20,917 bases of DNA, from the NCBI GenBank assembly GCA_964356705.1, contig CAYHIN010000012.1:1-20917 (forward strand). Direction: 5' to 3'. The notes under the pieces are model-generated. The model was given only the letters and a program-made list of their open reading frames with translations. It did no database searches and was not told the origin of the DNA. A program made the position numbers and the translations under genes. Shown here in pieces: positions 1 through 7,213 of this stretch; the stretch's first letter is position 1, and the number at the start of each line of letters is the position of its first letter. Source of the stretch: CAYHIN01 sp964356705 (GTDB lineage Bacteria > Patescibacteriota > Microgenomatia > CAZETR01 > Amesbacteraceae).

Positions 1-605
1 ATCTCATTGCGAAATGATTTCCCCATCTGCGCAATACCAAAAGGCACTTTCTGGCGCATGCTTTCCTGCACCAACTTAAAGTTTGTAAACATTGATTGCG
101 CGGTTTCCGGCCGCAGATAGGTAACGTGGCTCGCATCCTCCACTGGACCAAGAAATGTTTTAAACATTAAGTTAAAGTCTCTAATTTCGGTCAAGTTTTC
201 TTCTTTGTGAGGTTGACTGTCATTACAAAAGTATATGAGCATTGCGTGGTCAAGGTTTCCGGTCGAAGTTTTTGGCAAATGATTTGAAATTTCTTCCCAG
301 TGGTCTCCCCTGAATCTTTTGTGACATTTCTTGCATTCCCGAAGTGGATCAGAGAATCCTGCAATGTGGCCTGAGGCTTCCCATACTTTCGGACTCATGA
401 TAACCGTTGATTCCATACCCAAGACATCGTCTCTATTCTCTACGAACGTCTTCCACCACAAATCCTTGATATTTTTTTTGAGCTGAATGCCCACTGGACC
501 GAAATCCCACGAATTTGAGAGTCCGCCGTAAATCTCGGAGCCGGGAAATACAAATCCCCTTCTTTTACAAAGTGCGACTACTTTTTCCATAACGAGATTA
601 TTCAT
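1..605 (-). CDS. glyQS: glycyl-tRNA synthetase, N-terminal part (cut by window edge)
   Basis: Class II aminoacyl-tRNA synthetase that charges tRNA-Gly in the cytoplasm; this is the homodimer type, not the split alpha/beta type. I translated 201 residues before the left edge. Residues 15-34 (KRRGFVFPGSEIYGGLSNSW) match the usual N-terminal core, LRPETAQ lies at 164-170, and the motif 2 region FGIAQMGKSFRNE is at 189-201. A CKKC zinc-type pair is at 91-94, but where relatives usually carry a second CxxC the sequence has only C127 followed by H133. The start is taken as ATG at 605; ATG at 590 (MEKVVALCKRRG) would also fit the family. No clear Shine-Dalgarno is seen. It is 160 bp downstream of recO with two inverted repeats in between. 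The family call is secure, the exact start less so. Confidence 0.95.
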   Translation of the reverse strand, partial: MNNLVMEKVVALCKRRGFVFPGSEIYGGLSNSWDFGPVGIQLKKNIKDLWWKTFVENRDDVLGMESTVIMSPKVWEASGHIAGFSDPLRECKKCHKRFRGDHWEEISNHLPKTSTGNLDHAMLIYFCNDSQPHKEENLTEIRDFNLMFKTFLGPVEDASHVTYLRPETAQSMFTNFKLVQESMRQKVPFGIAQMGKSFRNE

Positions 606-620
606 ATTGATAATCGAGAT

Positions 621-668
621 ATATGAAAGGGTCCACAAGCGTAAGCGAGTGGTAGGCTCCTTTCATAT
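621..668. repeat. hairpin just upstream of glyQS
   Basis: A perfect 10-bp inverted repeat (ATATGAAAGG at 621-630, CCTTTCATAT at 659-668) encloses a second stem CCAC/GTGG (633-636, 649-652). Read on the plus strand the tip is a GC stem closed by a GTAA tetraloop (639-646). On the transcribed minus strand it would form in the glyQS leader, ending about 15 nt before the ATG. There is no T-run, so it is not a typical terminator. It could be a leader structure or a dispersed repeat; I cannot tell which from one copy. Confidence 0.6.
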
Positions 669-711
669 CAGATCCATGAAGTTATTCTACCTCAAATTGG
701 TCTTGGAAAGG

Positions 712-749
712 ATTTACATAGTTGTAACGGTCGTTACAATGATGTAAAT
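712..749. repeat. 38-bp interrupted palindrome between recO and glyQS
   Basis: A symmetric dyad centred between 730 and 731. The inner part TTGTAACG-GT-CGTTACAA (722-739) is perfect, and outer arms ATTTACAT (712-719) and ATGTAAAT (742-749) pair exactly at equal distance, with only two mismatched positions on each side. It lies about 17 bp beyond the recO stop and about 107 bp upstream of the glyQS start. The two-base centre and lack of a T-run suggest an operator-like site or a repeat rather than a terminator, but no regulator is identified. Confidence 0.55.
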
Positions 750-765
750 GGGCTACAGTGTGGTG

Positions 766-1311
766 TTATTTGAGTTTTGCCAGTAGCTTGGGGGAGTTGA
801 GCGGGCGCTGACTAGTTTCCTCGATCAGCTTTTGGATATCGCCTTTGAACGGTTGACCTTTTTCGAGATAGCCGAGTTCTTGCAAAATTGCTAACTGCCA
901 ATTGCCAATTGCTAATTGCCAGTCTGAACCTAAAACTGACAGTTTAGATAAGGACGAAACCAGAATATCAAATATTTCTGGATGTGGTTGGTGATCGGGG
1001 GTGAGTTTGTCTACGACCTCGGCTAATTGGTAGGCCAGTGTGACTCTACCAATGTGCGGGCGCCAAGAAGAAAACGGATTGACTAGCTGGACTTCGGCCA
1101 GAGTATCCAGATCTCCCCGACCTTTGATGACGACGGCTCTTATGTGATTGAACAGCTCCACACTACCGGCCCGTTTGGACAAAGTCTTTCTGACACCTAC
1201 GGCTTTGACCGTAATCTTGCCCTGATCACGAGTAAAGATAGTTAATAATTTGCCGGCTTCACCAAAATTCGTACGCTTGAGAATGACGCCCTCGATTTTG
1301 TAAGAATTCAT
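766..1311 (-). CDS. recO: DNA repair protein RecO, short form
   Basis: RecO helps RecF/RecR load RecA on SSB-coated DNA in recombinational repair. The N-terminal OB-fold (residues 1-80) is clear: the opening MNSYKIEGVILKRTNFGEAG, then LLTIFTRDQGKI and a RKTLSKRAG stretch. At 181 aa it is shorter than the usual roughly 240 aa, and it contains no cysteine, so the C-terminal zinc finger of many RecO proteins is absent. Residues 131-142 (WQLAIGNWQLAI) are encoded by a 7-nt repeat array at 887-921, inside the helical C-terminal domain. It lies downstream of the DUF4012 gene across a 72-bp gap filled by a palindromic repeat, and upstream of glyQS. Start is ATG with no obvious Shine-Dalgarno. Confidence 0.9.
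   Translation of the reverse strand: MNSYKIEGVILKRTNFGEAGKLLTIFTRDQGKITVKAVGVRKTLSKRAGSVELFNHIRAVVIKGRGDLDTLAEVQLVNPFSSWRPHIGRVTLAYQLAEVVDKLTPDHQPHPEIFDILVSSLSKLSVLGSDWQLAIGNWQLAILQELGYLEKGQPFKGDIQKLIEETSQRPLNSPKLLAKLK
887..921. repeat. heptanucleotide array, ATTGCYA type, five units, inside recO
   Basis: Five consecutive 7-nt units on the plus strand: ATTGCTA, ACTGCCA, ATTGCCA, ATTGCTA, ATTGCCA. On the coding strand they read WQLAIGNWQLAI. The units are degenerate, not identical. A related shorter array is at 5136-5163. Confidence 0.85.
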
Positions 1312-1316
1312 TGTAT

Positions 1317-1376
1317 TGTCATTCTGAGCGAAGTGAAGAATCTAGTCTGGATCCTTCGGCGCGCCTCAGGATGACA
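1317..1376. repeat. intergenic palindromic element, about 60 bp
   Basis: Imperfect inverted repeat filling the gap between the DUF4012 stop and the recO start. Outer arms TGTCATTCTGAG (1317-1328) and CTCAGGATGACA (1365-1376) differ at one position, inner arms GCGAAGTGAAGAATC (1329-1343-like) and GATCCTTCGGCGCGC pair with a few mismatches, and about 7 nt (TAGTCTG) form the loop. There is no T-run after it on the minus strand, so it is not a classic terminator, though it could slow or process the transcript. One half recurs at 12988-13014. Confidence 0.75.
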
Positions 1377-1383
1377 CGCTAAG

Positions 1384-3336
1384 TTAATATGCCAATTTGA
1401 GGCTTTGGTCGGCGCTTAGAATGATCTCGGGCTGCTTTCGGTTGTTGATAGTAGTCGTGTAAGGAAAGTCTTTGGCACCGGCCTGTTTTTGGATGACCAG
1501 ACTGTACGGAGACTTGAGCTTGAAGGGCAACTTGTATTTGAGACTGATCACTTTGGTGTTGAGTGGAGCGAGAGTGAAGAAGCCCTCGAAGACAGTCTTG
1601 CCTAGATCCTCACTGGTGGCCTGGCCGGTCTCAAAACCTTTGGCCTCGATCAGCTCACTGCCCTTGGGGACATAGACTCTCACCCAATCACGAAATAGAC
1701 CGTTTAGACTCCGGCCTGACTCGATCTTGACTCTGCCTTCTTGGGGATTGTCATAGGTCAGAGTCAGGGTCTTCGTCACTGTGCCATCGCCTGCGACTTC
1801 GATCTTTTGGTCGGCTTTGTACTTTACCCAGATATTTGTCTTACCACCGGAAAAGTTGGTATCCACTATGGCCAGATAATCCTCTTCAGATTCGGACATA
1901 CGACCGGCGAGATTGAAGCTCTCTACCGCCCCCTGAATTTTGGGGTCGGAGAAGTACATCAGAGCGTGCTTGCCCTGGATAGAATTAATGGCCGCCTGGA
2001 AGAGCATGGGGAACTTGGCTTTTGGCTGGGCCATGACATTTGCCAGTATGGAGTACATGACTGGGCCTAGGAACTGCTTACGAGTACCGTAGTTGGCTGG
2101 AGCTTGGACAATCTTTCCGGATACAGAATCCCAGACCACTGGTTCCTCTGATCCTGATAGGATCTGGAGCTCATAAAAAGCGGATGGACAGTTGCACCTC
2201 TCATCGTTGTCCGCTGAAAAATTGCCATATCCCGGGACGCCAATCCTGCCTGTCACTTTGAGCAGCTCGACTAGAACTTGGGTGTCCATGGCGATGACAC
2301 CGTCGACCTTGGGAGACTTGGTCAGATCATAATTTGGGAGGAAGGTCTCCATAGAAACTTTGAAATCTGGAGAGAGATTTTGGTCACGCAAATACCAGTA
2401 AGGGACATTGGGGTGATACTTTTTTATAGGCTCGGGAGCGGGTATCCGCTTGGGGAATTTTTCGTCTAATTTGTAGATATCGTCAGACTGAACTACGCTG
2501 ATCTTGCCCTTTTCGACATTGACGATGGCATAACCGGTCATGAACCCTCCGGTGGGGCGTAGCTCGGCGTCGTTTTGGAAGATGACCAGATATTTGCGCA
2601 GGCCACTGTTGCCTAGGATGTAAGGCATCGATTCGATCAGAGGTTTGGCATCTGACAGCAGGACTGCGGCCTGGTTGAGGACATTTATACCTGTCGTGAG
2701 CTGTGATCTGACGGCGACTCCACGAAAATCCTCAGGGTATCTTCCCGGATCGATCTGGTCTGCTTCACGGCGAGCAGCTTCTATATGAGTGGCGATACCA
2801 TCTAGCTGGGGCTTGATCTTGTCTAGAGTATTGACTATGAAAGTGATGCGATCTTGGGCAGTCTTGGCGCCGTCGCCAGTTGTCGCCAAACCTTTGAGAC
2901 CAATGACGTCGGCATAAGGAGCAATGGCGTCGATACTTAGGTTTGCGGCGACAATAAGCTCTTTGGCAGCATTCAGACCGTGGCCCCCGTCTCGGTAGTA
3001 ATCGCCGACCCAGGGAATGGCGCGGGTCCAGGCTAGTTTGTCAAAATCGGATTGGACTTTTGCCAGATCTGAGTCTACTTTGGTCAGCTGGTCTTTGGTA
3101 CCCGCTAGATCTTGGGCTTTGATAAAAGGGGATACTGCAGTAGCTGTGTTTTGGAGAGTGCGAATAGAGGCGACTAATTTTTTGGTGGGAGCAAATAGCA
3201 AGAAGTAACCCAATATGCCCAGAACCACGATTACGACTGCGATGATCCCAAAGGTTTTGACAAAAAAAGAGACCCAAGAATGAGAGGTGTCATTCTCAAG
3301 AGAATGAACTAGCTGGTGATCGATCAAATTTGTCAT
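1384..3336 (-). CDS. DUF4012 family membrane-anchored protein
   Basis: A 650-aa protein with one N-terminal transmembrane segment (about residues 27-49), a helical, possibly coiled-coil stretch (about 52-105), and a large domain that should lie outside the membrane. The family signature QNDAELRPTGGF is at 254-265, and a close Cys pair is at 381 and 383. DUF4012 proteins are common in exopolysaccharide loci of CPR bacteria and actinobacteria, but I know of no proven reaction. It is the last gene of the glycan cluster and overlaps the sugar-phosphate transferase by 4 nt (ATGA), so its translation is probably coupled to it. A role in glycan attachment or assembly at the cell surface is an inference from context. 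Start is ATG at 3336. Confidence 0.88.
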   Translation of the reverse strand: MTNLIDHQLVHSLENDTSHSWVSFFVKTFGIIAVVIVVLGILGYFLLFAPTKKLVASIRTLQNTATAVSPFIKAQDLAGTKDQLTKVDSDLAKVQSDFDKLAWTRAIPWVGDYYRDGGHGLNAAKELIVAANLSIDAIAPYADVIGLKGLATTGDGAKTAQDRITFIVNTLDKIKPQLDGIATHIEAARREADQIDPGRYPEDFRGVAVRSQLTTGINVLNQAAVLLSDAKPLIESMPYILGNSGLRKYLVIFQNDAELRPTGGFMTGYAIVNVEKGKISVVQSDDIYKLDEKFPKRIPAPEPIKKYHPNVPYWYLRDQNLSPDFKVSMETFLPNYDLTKSPKVDGVIAMDTQVLVELLKVTGRIGVPGYGNFSADNDERCNCPSAFYELQILSGSEEPVVWDSVSGKIVQAPANYGTRKQFLGPVMYSILANVMAQPKAKFPMLFQAAINSIQGKHALMYFSDPKIQGAVESFNLAGRMSESEEDYLAIVDTNFSGGKTNIWVKYKADQKIEVAGDGTVTKTLTLTYDNPQEGRVKIESGRSLNGLFRDWVRVYVPKGSELIEAKGFETGQATSEDLGKTVFEGFFTLAPLNTKVISLKYKLPFKLKSPYSLVIQKQAGAKDFPYTTTINNRKQPEIILSADQSLKLAY

Positions 3337-3974
3337 ACTGCGCCTCGGCCAGATAACATGGCAAAAGGAGTTTTGGCCAGAATTTTTAAATCATACCATA
3401 GCGAAAGATTGCGAGCATAGTGGGCATCTAGCTCGATCCTTTTTTCAAAATTTATATCGCTTCGGCCACTAACTTGCCATTGGCCCGTGATACCAGGACA
3501 CACAGTAAGAGTCGCCTTTATTGATTCCGCTGTGCGCGGGTATTTCTCCTCTTGTTCACGAAGCTCGTCTGCATAATACGGTCTGGGACCCACGACACTC
3601 ATTTCGCCCCGAATCACATTTATAAACTGGGGGATCTCATCGATTGAATATTTGCGAATGAATTTGCCCACTTTTGTAACCCTGGGATCTTCGCGCAACT
3701 TATAACCACTCCTTTTATACTCTTCAAATAACTTTGCAAATTCGGGATTGGTGCGCATCATCGCATATGAATTTGGGATCATGGAGCGGAATTTGTAAGT
3801 AAAAAATTTCTTACCATTTTTTCCGACTCGGGGTGGAATGTCTGCAAAAATAGGACCAACTGGAGATTCTAGTTTGATGGCTATTGCTGCGACTAGGCAA
3901 AACGGTAGAAATAAAAAACCAAGCGTGAATGCGAGAACCAAATCTATTGTCCTTTTTAAAATGGGGTAGCCCAT
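3333..3974 (-). CDS. polyprenyl-phosphate sugar-1-phosphate transferase (bacterial sugar transferase family)
   Basis: Membrane enzyme of the WbaP/WcaJ/PglC superfamily that moves a sugar phosphate from a nucleotide sugar to polyprenyl phosphate, the first step of a lipid-linked glycan. At 213 aa it is the minimal catalytic form without the extra N-terminal membrane domain of WbaP/WcaJ. Visible motifs are KRTIDLVLAF with the membrane-inserted helix (7-35), YKFRSM (60-65), the catalytic Asp-Glu in IDEIPQ (112-113), SVVGPRP (126-132) and PGITGQWQVSGRSD (160-173). Residue 159 is Cys where relatives usually have Lys or Arg. I chose ATG at 3974, one base after the upstream stop; a TTG at 3992 would add six residues and overlap manC by 17 nt. 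The sugar cannot be told from sequence. Confidence 0.92.
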   Translation of the reverse strand: MGYPILKRTIDLVLAFTLGFLFLPFCLVAAIAIKLESPVGPIFADIPPRVGKNGKKFFTYKFRSMIPNSYAMMRTNPEFAKLFEEYKRSGYKLREDPRVTKVGKFIRKYSIDEIPQFINVIRGEMSVVGPRPYYADELREQEEKYPRTAESIKATLTVCPGITGQWQVSGRSDINFEKRIELDAHYARNLSLWYDLKILAKTPFAMLSGRGAV

Positions 3975-3975
3975 G

Positions 3976-5076
3976 TCAGAGATATTGATCAAGTTTCTGT
4001 ATTTTTAACATCTCCACGATCTTTTTTACAGACTGAGAATCGTCCTTAGGGCAAATGAGGAGTGCATCCTCAGTTTCTACTATCACCATATCTTTGATGC
4101 CGACTGTGGCAATCAATGGTTTGTCTAAAAAAATTAAATTGTTACTGGAGTCTTCACCGATATATTGGCCATTACCATTTGGCCCGGCGATGACGTTGCC
4201 CAACTTGTCATGTGGTAAATTTTTCCAGACTTCTTGCCAGTCACCAACGTCCGTCCAATTAAAAGAAGCAGGGACGCAGATAAATTTAGTCAATTTTTCC
4301 CAAATTGCGTAATCGATAGATATGGAAGGGGCCATTTGAAATGCTAGAGAGATCGCTGATTTTTCATCACCTTCTTGCATTGCCTTCACAATCTTGGGAT
4401 ACATAGCACAAGTTTTGGGCGAATGTTTTTTTAACAGGTCTAAAAACAGCCTGGCTTTGTATACACATATATCGGCATTCCAATAATACTGCCTACTGTC
4501 AGTGTATTTTTTTGCTGTGGATAGATCTGGCTTCTCGACGAATTTCTCACCCACCAATAGGCCGGCTTTCTCCTCCAATTGCTTGTGAGCTTTAATGTGG
4601 CCTAGTCCAGTATGTGCGTATCGTGGTTTGAGACCGACAGTAACTACATAGTCATAGATAAAGGCGGCATCTGCAGCCTTATTTAAAGTAGAGACAAAGG
4701 TGCTCATAGGAGAGATTAAATGATCTGAAGCAAAGTTTGCGATGACTGCTTCTGGATCCCGGTTATAGATATATAGAGCGCCTAACCCGTGGGCCATTGC
4801 GGTGTCCCTGCGCATTGGCTCTGAGATAATATTTTCGTGAGGAATCATGGGAGCGAGTTTTTTTATCTGGGATATATATTTTGACGAGGTGGAAACAAAT
4901 ATTTTTGACTTGGTTGTGAGCTTTTGAGCTCTTTCTAAAGTAATTTCGAAGAGGGATTTACCACTGAACAATTTTGCAAATTGCTTGGGTTTGTCATTTC
5001 TGGACATGGGCCAGAGGCGGGTGCCGCCGCCGCCGGCTAGGATCAAGACGTAGAGGTGCTTTTGTACTTCTCCCAT
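3976..5076 (-). CDS. manC: mannose-1-phosphate guanylyltransferase
   Basis: Makes GDP-mannose from mannose-1-phosphate and GTP in the cytoplasm, the donor for mannosyltransferases. The nucleotidyltransferase signature GGGGTRLWPMSRNDKPKQF is at 15-33, followed by EPMRRDTA (86-93), SDH (117-119), VEKP (180-183), YYWNADICVY (197-206), ISIDYAIWEK (252-261) and SFNWTDVGDW (271-280). At 366 aa it is the single-function form, lacking the phosphomannose isomerase domain of bifunctional ManC/AlgA. It overlaps the upstream GT4 by 34 nt. No phosphomannomutase or GDP-mannose-modifying enzyme is in the window, so mannose itself is the likeliest product sugar. The start is ATG at 5076. Confidence 0.95.
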   Translation of the reverse strand: MGEVQKHLYVLILAGGGGTRLWPMSRNDKPKQFAKLFSGKSLFEITLERAQKLTTKSKIFVSTSSKYISQIKKLAPMIPHENIISEPMRRDTAMAHGLGALYIYNRDPEAVIANFASDHLISPMSTFVSTLNKAADAAFIYDYVVTVGLKPRYAHTGLGHIKAHKQLEEKAGLLVGEKFVEKPDLSTAKKYTDSRQYYWNADICVYKARLFLDLLKKHSPKTCAMYPKIVKAMQEGDEKSAISLAFQMAPSISIDYAIWEKLTKFICVPASFNWTDVGDWQEVWKNLPHDKLGNVIAGPNGNGQYIGEDSSNNLIFLDKPLIATVGIKDMVIVETEDALLICPKDDSQSVKKIVEMLKIQKLDQYL

Positions 5077-6128
5077 TCTGCTTTGAATACTTTAGCAAAT
5101 TCAGACTGAAAGCGCGCTTTCGAAAAAACTCTCGAATTGCTAATGGCTAATTGCGAATTGAACTTGTAACTTGAGAAATTAATGATTGCGGACTTGAGCT
5201 CATCTATAGAATCCAACAATAGTCCAGTCTGGCCGTGAGTTACTATGTCACGCACTCCCCCACGATTTAGGGCTAGTATGGGTAGCCCTGCGGCCTGGGC
5301 CTCCACATAAGCAATACCAAAATCTTCTTCGTGAACGGATACATAAGCCAATGCAGCCTTGTAGTGAGACACCAATTCAGCGTCGGTGACATGGTTTAGA
5401 ATCGAGATATTGGGCTTGGCCATTTGCACGAGCCTAGAATACATATGGCCTGAGCCAATCATGGTCAGAGGGAGATTTAGCTCGTTGAAAACCTCCACAA
5501 GCACCTCAGGTTGCTTGTGATAAACAAGTCTGTTTACGGCCAGAAAGTATTTTGTATCACGTATCATGTATTTTGTATCTTTAAATATTTCTAAATCTAC
5601 AGGGGGATATACGATCTGGGAGTCCTGGCCGTAATACTGCTTGATCCGATCTTGGACGACTCCGGAAATGGCGATGTAAGAGTCAGGACGCCTACTGGCG
5701 ATCCTGTCCCACCTCTTAAGATAAGAAGATATAGGCCAAGGAACGACCGGGTGGGAATAGAGATAGCGCGTGGGAGTAAGACAATAACAGAGATGAAAAG
5801 TGGTGGGGCCCGTTATAACAGCTTTGGCATCGGACGAGGTGACAGACACAACTGCGTCGTAACCTCCTAAATCTAAAGTCTCAAAAGCGATCGGCGTTGC
5901 CCAAGCGTATAGCTCGTGATGAGACTGGGCGAGAGGAAACCCTTGAAGGAAGCTGGGGATGATCTTTGGGAACACTTTTGCCCACGGGGCGGACTGACTG
6001 TGGTAGACACTAGTGTAAAGGGGAGCATCTGGAAAAATCTCATGCAAGGCCAGGAGGACTTTTTCGGCTCCACCCCACTTGTTTACACGGTCATAAATCA
6101 GTGCAACGTTTTTTGGTATATCTCCCAT
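5043..6128 (-). CDS. GT4 family glycosyltransferase, WbaZ-like
   Basis: Cytoplasmic GT-B retaining glycosyltransferase, 361 aa. The N-terminal domain opens with IYDRVNKWGGAEKVL (11-25), typical of WbaZ-like mannosyltransferases, and PDAPLYTSVY (33-42). The C-terminal domain has the GT4 E-x7-E pair at E268 and E276 (EEDFGIAYVE) and a TGLLL segment. Two repeat arrays interrupt the gene without shifting frame: KDTKYMIRDTKY (183-194), exactly at the hinge between the two Rossmann domains, and NSQLAISNS (324-332) before the terminal FSKARF helix. GDP-mannose as donor is suggested by the adjacent manC, not shown. It overlaps both neighbours, by 31 nt upstream and 34 nt downstream. ATG start at 6128. 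Confidence 0.92.
   Translation of the reverse strand: MGDIPKNVALIYDRVNKWGGAEKVLLALHEIFPDAPLYTSVYHSQSAPWAKVFPKIIPSFLQGFPLAQSHHELYAWATPIAFETLDLGGYDAVVSVTSSDAKAVITGPTTFHLCYCLTPTRYLYSHPVVPWPISSYLKRWDRIASRRPDSYIAISGVVQDRIKQYYGQDSQIVYPPVDLEIFKDTKYMIRDTKYFLAVNRLVYHKQPEVLVEVFNELNLPLTMIGSGHMYSRLVQMAKPNISILNHVTDAELVSHYKAALAYVSVHEEDFGIAYVEAQAAGLPILALNRGGVRDIVTHGQTGLLLDSIDELKSAIINFSSYKFNSQLAISNSRVFSKARFQSEFAKVFKAEWEKYKSTSTS
5136..5163. repeat. heptanucleotide array, ATTGCYA type, 3-4 units, inside GT4 gene
   Basis: Units on the plus strand are ATTGCTA, ATGGCTA, ATTGCGA and a weaker ATTGAAC. They encode NSQLAISNS near the C terminus of the GT4 at 5043-6128. Same family as the array in recO (887-921). Confidence 0.65.
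5547..5581. repeat. heptanucleotide array, GTATNNN type, five units, inside GT4 gene
   Basis: Five units on the plus strand: GTATTTT, GTATCAC, GTATCAT, GTATTTT, GTATCTT. On the coding strand they encode DTKYMIRDTKY, placed directly before the first strand of the C-terminal Rossmann domain (FLAVNRL). Related arrays are at 14432-14459, 14581-14615 and 17165-17199. Confidence 0.9.
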
Positions 6129-7213
6129 GTGAGTCGACCCATTTTAGCCCATGAGTACTTGGCAGATTGGGCTAGACCTTTTTTTATGAGCTTGGCGCGA
6201 AGACTGTCATTGACTAAAACAGCTTGAATCTTGTCTACTAAGTCATGAGAATCGTGGGGAGAGAAATAAAGAACAGAGTCGCCATAGATCTCGGGCAGGC
6301 AGGTCGCATTTGAGGAAATGACCGGACAACCTAGACTCATAGCCTCAAGGCCTGGCAAACCAAAGCCTTCGATAAGTGAGGGAAACACAAAAGCCATGGC
6401 GTTTTGATACAACGATTTAAGCTCAGAGTCGGATACGAAGCCCACAAGTCTGACCCATTTGCCCAAATTCTCCTGATCAATAATCTTTTGTAGTCTGGCG
6501 GTAAACACTGATCTGGCGCAGGCGATGACCAGCAAGACCTGACCATTTAGCTCTTTGATAGCAGATAGAAGAGTGGGGATATTTTTGTGAGGATAGACAT
6601 TGCCCACATATAAAACATATGGGTGATCGGGAAGATCGATATCGGGAGCGGCTAGTCTTTTGAACCTTGTGTCTACACCCTCGTAAGTAACTGAAATACG
6701 GGAGTAATCCAGGCCATATTTGGAGTGCAATACATCTTTCCAATATTTTGAAGGCACGATGATGTGACTGGCTCTCCAGAGCGTGAAGTGAAACATGGCT
6801 AGGTACTCAACAAATTTTAGCCAATAAATAATACTGGGCTTAGTACTAGACTCAGGACTCGGATTTGAGTGTTTTATCAAATCATGAATCGTGACAATGA
6901 TTTTTCCTGGCCAGAAAATCGGGATAGTGATGTGGGGAACGTGTAGTAAATCGGGCTTGATCTGATGCAGGAGGATAGACATTTCAAAAAGAGACAAAAC
7001 TGAGTACGGATGATGAGATGCAAAAAACTTTTTGAAACGAGCAAGCTTGGGCTCATCTTTTAGATCTTGTGAAACAATTAGAATGATCTGAGTGCTGGGA
7101 TCTTCTGGCAAGTGATCCACAAGATTTTCTACATATCTACCAATTCCGGTGTGTCTAGTCCCCCAAAACCTGGCGTCTATGCAGATAGTAGTCTTTTTTG
7201 GCGAAGTAACCAT
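6098..7213 (-). CDS. GT4 family glycosyltransferase
   Basis: GT-B glycosyltransferase of 371 aa, probably transferring mannose or a similar sugar to the growing lipid-linked chain. The N-terminal domain has CIDARFWGTRHTGIGRYVEN (11-30) and TIHDLIKH (108-115). The hinge and start of the C-terminal domain is YVLYVGNVYPHKN (199-211). The E-x7-E pair is E282 and E290 in PSLIEGFGLPGLEAM. A weak 7-nt repeat (plus strand 6842-6869) encodes the SPESST loop at 119-124. It overlaps the downstream GT4 by 31 nt and the upstream GT2 by 37 nt. The start is ATG at 7213; the conserved core begins only about nine residues in, so most of the overlap is real coding sequence on both sides. Confidence 0.93.
   Translation of the reverse strand: MVTSPKKTTICIDARFWGTRHTGIGRYVENLVDHLPEDPSTQIILIVSQDLKDEPKLARFKKFFASHHPYSVLSLFEMSILLHQIKPDLLHVPHITIPIFWPGKIIVTIHDLIKHSNPSPESSTKPSIIYWLKFVEYLAMFHFTLWRASHIIVPSKYWKDVLHSKYGLDYSRISVTYEGVDTRFKRLAAPDIDLPDHPYVLYVGNVYPHKNIPTLLSAIKELNGQVLLVIACARSVFTARLQKIIDQENLGKWVRLVGFVSDSELKSLYQNAMAFVFPSLIEGFGLPGLEAMSLGCPVISSNATCLPEIYGDSVLYFSPHDSHDLVDKIQAVLVNDSLRAKLIKKGLAQSAKYSWAKMGRLTWEIYQKTLH

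Noticed and set aside
625..660. T-box-like leader upstream of glyQS (GTGGACC on the minus strand)
   Set aside because: The match to the T-box core is short and the required specifier stem and terminator are not seen.
684..689. Possible -10 box (TAGAAT on the minus strand) for glyQS
   Set aside because: No convincing -35 element at the right distance.
1317..1376. Intrinsic terminator for the glycan operon
   Set aside because: The hairpin is strong but no T-run follows on the transcribed strand.
1741..2070. Plus-strand open frame of 109 codons
   Set aside because: It lies opposite the DUF4012 gene and its peptide has no family features; it is a shadow of the real coding strand.
6842..6869. 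Possible further heptamer array (AGTACTA, GACTCAG, GACTCGG, ATTTGAG) in a GT4 gene
   Set aside because: The units agree too weakly to separate from chance, so it is not listed as a repeat.
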